Made by a program: the position numbers and the translations under genes. From Mesorhizobium carmichaelinearum (GTDB lineage Bacteria; Pseudomonadota; Alphaproteobacteria; Rhizobiales; Rhizobiaceae), in the NCBI RefSeq assembly GCF_900199455.1, contig NZ_FZQR01000034.1, positions 1-43,491 on the forward strand: a DNA stretch of 43,491 bases, given 5' to 3'. Below, one piece after another: positions 41,837 through 43,491 of the stretch. Under the pieces are notes generated by a model. That model ran no database searches. It was not told the DNA's origin and was given only the letters and a program-made list of their open reading frames with translations. Position 1 is the stretch's first letter, and each line of letters begins with the position of its first letter.

Positions 41837-43343
41837 CAGGCTGTTGAAAAAGCCACTCGCAGCCGGATTGTGATCGTGATTCACTGTCACCGAAGGAACT
41901 CGGAGGCTGAATCGTGCGCGGCGGCGACAATCGAACTGGCGAACTGTTCAGCTATGTGGACCTCGAGGCGCGGGTTCGGCGCGATCATCCACTGCGCGCG
42001 ATCCGTCGGATCGTGAACGAGGCGCTGGCCGCGTTGGAGCGGGACTTCGCGGCGCTGTATTCACCGATCGGGCGGCCGTCGATCCCGCCGGAGAAGCTTC
42101 TGCGGGCGATGCTGTTGCAGGCGTTCTATTCGATCCGCTCGGAACGGCTCCTGATGGAGCGGCTGGAATACGATCTTCTGTTCCGTTTGGTTCGTCGGCA
42201 TCGGCGTCGACGACGCGGCCTGGGATCACTCTGTGTTCTCGAAGAACCGCGACCGGCTGCTGGAGGGCGACATCGCGGCGAAGTTTCTGAGCGCGGTCCT
42301 GGCGCAGCCCAAGGTGAAGAAGCTTCTCTCCACGGATCACTTCTCAGTCGATGGCACGCTGATTGAGGCTTGGGCCTCAATAAAGAGCTTCAAGCCGAAA
42401 GACGGCTCGGATGAGCCACCGTCGGGTGGCGGCGGGCGCAATGAGGAGGCGGACTTCCACGGCCAGAAGCGATCGAATGAGACGCATGCCTCGACGACCG
42501 ATCCCGATGCGCGGCTCTACCGCAAGGGGAAAGGCAAGGAAGCCAAACTCAGCTTCATGGGGCATGGGTTGATGGAGAACCGCCACGGTTTGCTGGTCGA
42601 TGCCTGCCTGACGCCGGCCGACGGGCATGCCGAACGGGTGGCGGCGCTGCACATGATCGAACCCCGAGCCGACCGGCCGCGAGCAATCACGCTCGGTGGC
42701 GACAAGGGCTATGATGCGCAGGACTTCATCAACGAACTGCGCTCGATGAAGGTGACGCCGCACGTGGCGCAAAACACGAACGGGCGCCGTTCCGCTATCG
42801 ATCGCCGCACGACCCGGCACGGCGGCTACGCCGTCAGCCAGCGCATCCGCAAGCGGATCGAAGAGGCGTTCGGCTGGATCAAAACGATCGCCGGGCAGGA
42901 GAAGACGAAGTACCGTGGCCGAGATCGTGTCGGATGGGCCTTCACCTTCGCTGCAGCCGCCTACAATCTGGTGCGGCTGCCCAAGTTGATCGCGGTGCCG
43001 ACATGAGCGCGCCGGCGGACTGCAAGCTGATTGACCGCTGGCGTATCGTCGAGGCCGATCTGTGGGATTGCGGCTATCTCAACCTCAGCGGTCCCGCCAT
43101 GGTCACCATCGGGGCCGACAATACCGGTGAGATCGCCTTTGGCGCTCTGCAAGCCGGCCTCGATCTGAGCTACAGCCTCTCGACGGTCTGCTTCACATGG
43201 ACCGGCTTCGACGAAATGGACGAAGCCACTGGCGATGGCTCCGCCGAACTGCTCGAAGACGGCTCCATCGAGATCACATTCGCCTATCACAACGGTGATG
43301 AGGCAGTCCTCAAAGCCAGACGGGACACTTCTTCAACAGCCTG
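41837..43343 (+). mobile_element. Complete IS5-family insertion sequence with passenger gene
   Basis: The element is 1507 bp. The left end reads CAGGCTGTTGAAAAAG and the right end, on the opposite strand, CAGGCTGTTGAAGAAG: 16-bp inverted repeats with one mismatch. Both ends are flanked by CTAG (41833-41836 and 43344-43347), a 4-bp target duplication of the YTAR type used by the IS5 subgroup. Inside are a transposase gene with a 1-nt frameshift and a second coupled gene. The undamaged ends and duplication suggest a fairly recent insertion. Confidence 0.82.
41914..43006 (+). pseudogene. IS5-family DDE transposase, single-base frameshift
   Basis: GTG 41914 (GGAGG seven bases upstream) opens a frame with FSYVDLEARVRRDHPLRAIR and GRPSIPPEKLLRAMLLQAFYSIRSER in part, typical of IS5-group N-termini. 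At about 42186-42188 one extra T (CGTTTGG where CGTTGGTTC would keep frame) shifts reading. In the next frame the protein continues as FVGIGVDDAAWDHSVFSKNRDR and on to SVDGTLIEAWAS, GGDKGYDAQDF and RIRKRIEEAFGWIKTIAG, carrying the DDE residues. It may be a disabling mutation, a base-calling error or, less likely, a +1 programmed shift, since there is no obvious slippery site. Confidence 0.82.
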
Positions 43344-43347
43344 CTAG
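43003..43347 (+). CDS. IS passenger protein, stop codon supplied by target duplication
   Basis: A 114-residue soluble, acidic protein (MSAPADCKLIDRWRIVEADLWD at the start; GFDEMDEATGDGSAELLEDGSIEI). ATG 43003 overlaps the transposase stop by 4 bp (ATGA). The function is unknown; the fold looks beta-rich, with strands such as LSGPAMVTIG and GEIAFGAL. Its last codons read through the right inverted repeat (TSSTA), the final Cys codon TGC borrows its C from the duplicated CTAG, and the stop TAG is the rest of it. IS5-type elements usually carry only a transposase. Confidence 0.65.
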   Translation: MSAPADCKLIDRWRIVEADLWDCGYLNLSGPAMVTIGADNTGEIAFGALQAGLDLSYSLSTVCFTWTGFDEMDEATGDGSAELLEDGSIEITFAYHNGDEAVLKARRDTSSTAC

Positions 43348-43491
43348 CCCGGAAAATTCATGGGGGTTGGCGGATGTGGTGCAAGCCGTTGAAATGACGT
43401 AGGATTTGGTTGCTTAAGCCGATCCGAACCATTTCCCGGAGACCACACCCGCCATGAATGATCTTACGCTGCCGCTGAGCGGTTTGTCATC
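43348..43491 (+). mobile_element. Left end of an IS1380-like element (cut by window edge)
   Basis: Directly after the CTAG copy, CCCGGAAAATTCATGG looks like the terminal repeat of IS1380-family elements, followed by about 100 bp of untranslated DNA and a transposase start. The two elements abut with no other sequence between them, so one landed at the border of the other. The right end is outside the window. Confidence 0.55.
43454..43491 (+). CDS. IS1380-family transposase, N-terminus only
   Basis: ATG 43454 begins MNDLTLPLSGLSS before the window ends. This start is the usual one for IS1380-family DDE transposases. Only 12 residues are visible, so the call depends on that short motif and the adjacent terminal-repeat-like sequence. 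Confidence 0.5.
   Translation, partial: MNDLTLPLSGLS

Noticed and set aside
1..43491. CRISPR arrays, tRNA or rRNA genes
   Set aside because: No regularly spaced repeats, cloverleaf-like or rRNA-like stretches were seen on reading.

Overview
The window looks like an alphaproteobacterium of the order Rhizobiales, probably Mesorhizobium-like. This rests on a degenerate MucR/Ros C-terminus at the left edge, an ExoX/SyrA-type exopolysaccharide repressor on the right, and rhizobial-looking GlmS, Wza/Wzc and sulfonate-transport proteins. I ran no database search, so the genus is an inference.

Layout. (1) 1-1400 is an accessory margin with a MucR remnant, two small coupled genes (one ending in a sunset-type domain) and a resolvase tail fragment. 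(2) 1419-5501 is a plus-strand organosulfur operon: SsuA/TauA-like binding protein, permease, ATPase and an FMN-dependent monooxygenase. (3) 5502-6283 holds a BRCT-type pseudogene broken by a 7-bp tandem duplication. (4) 6284-12747 is a tightly packed minus-strand export and assembly operon: CpsB-like phosphatase, Wza, Wzc-type tyrosine kinase, TPR membrane protein and a Wzy_C protein. A separate FecR-like secreted protein lies at 13076-13585. (5) A plus-strand Tat-exported beta-helix enzyme (14345-16219) meets a minus-strand Wzy-like polymerase tail to tail with 3 bp between stops. (6) 17826-36787 is a long minus-strand polysaccharide region. In transcription order it has a NusG/RfaH-like antiterminator, initiating phosphoglycosyl transferase, Wzx flippase, pseC-pseF-pseG-pseH-pseI, a KpsS/KpsC-like protein, a GT4, an L-HexNAc set (FnlA-like, RmlD-like, FnlC-like), a second GT4, a hypothetical protein, and an AAC(3)/DUF4910/SNase-like cassette. 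(7) 37659-40335 has glmS, a VanZ-like protein and an ExoX-like repressor. (8) The right end has a hypothetical gene, a complete IS5-family element with a passenger gene, and the left end of an IS1380-like element.

How it works together. GlmS makes glucosamine-6-phosphate, the precursor of UDP-GlcNAc. One FnlA-like dehydratase could turn UDP-GlcNAc into a keto-sugar used by two branches: PseC to PseF (CMP-pseudaminic acid), and an RmlD-like reductase plus 2-epimerase (UDP-L-QuiNAc or UDP-L-FucNAc). The phosphoglycosyl transferase, two GT4 enzymes and probably the KpsS-like protein would build a repeat unit that Wzx flips, Wzy polymerises and Wzc/Wza export. Regulation is probably by the NusG paralogue, the tyrosine kinase/phosphatase pair and the ExoX-like repressor.

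Most interesting points: no dedicated pseB, which suggests a shared dehydratase; an ops-like motif next to a hairpin just after the nusG-like gene; the AAC(3)/DUF4910/SNase-like cassette; a 113-nt out-of-frame overlap between wzc and the TPR gene; and an IS5-family passenger gene whose stop codon comes from the target duplication, so it would be created at any YTAR insertion site.
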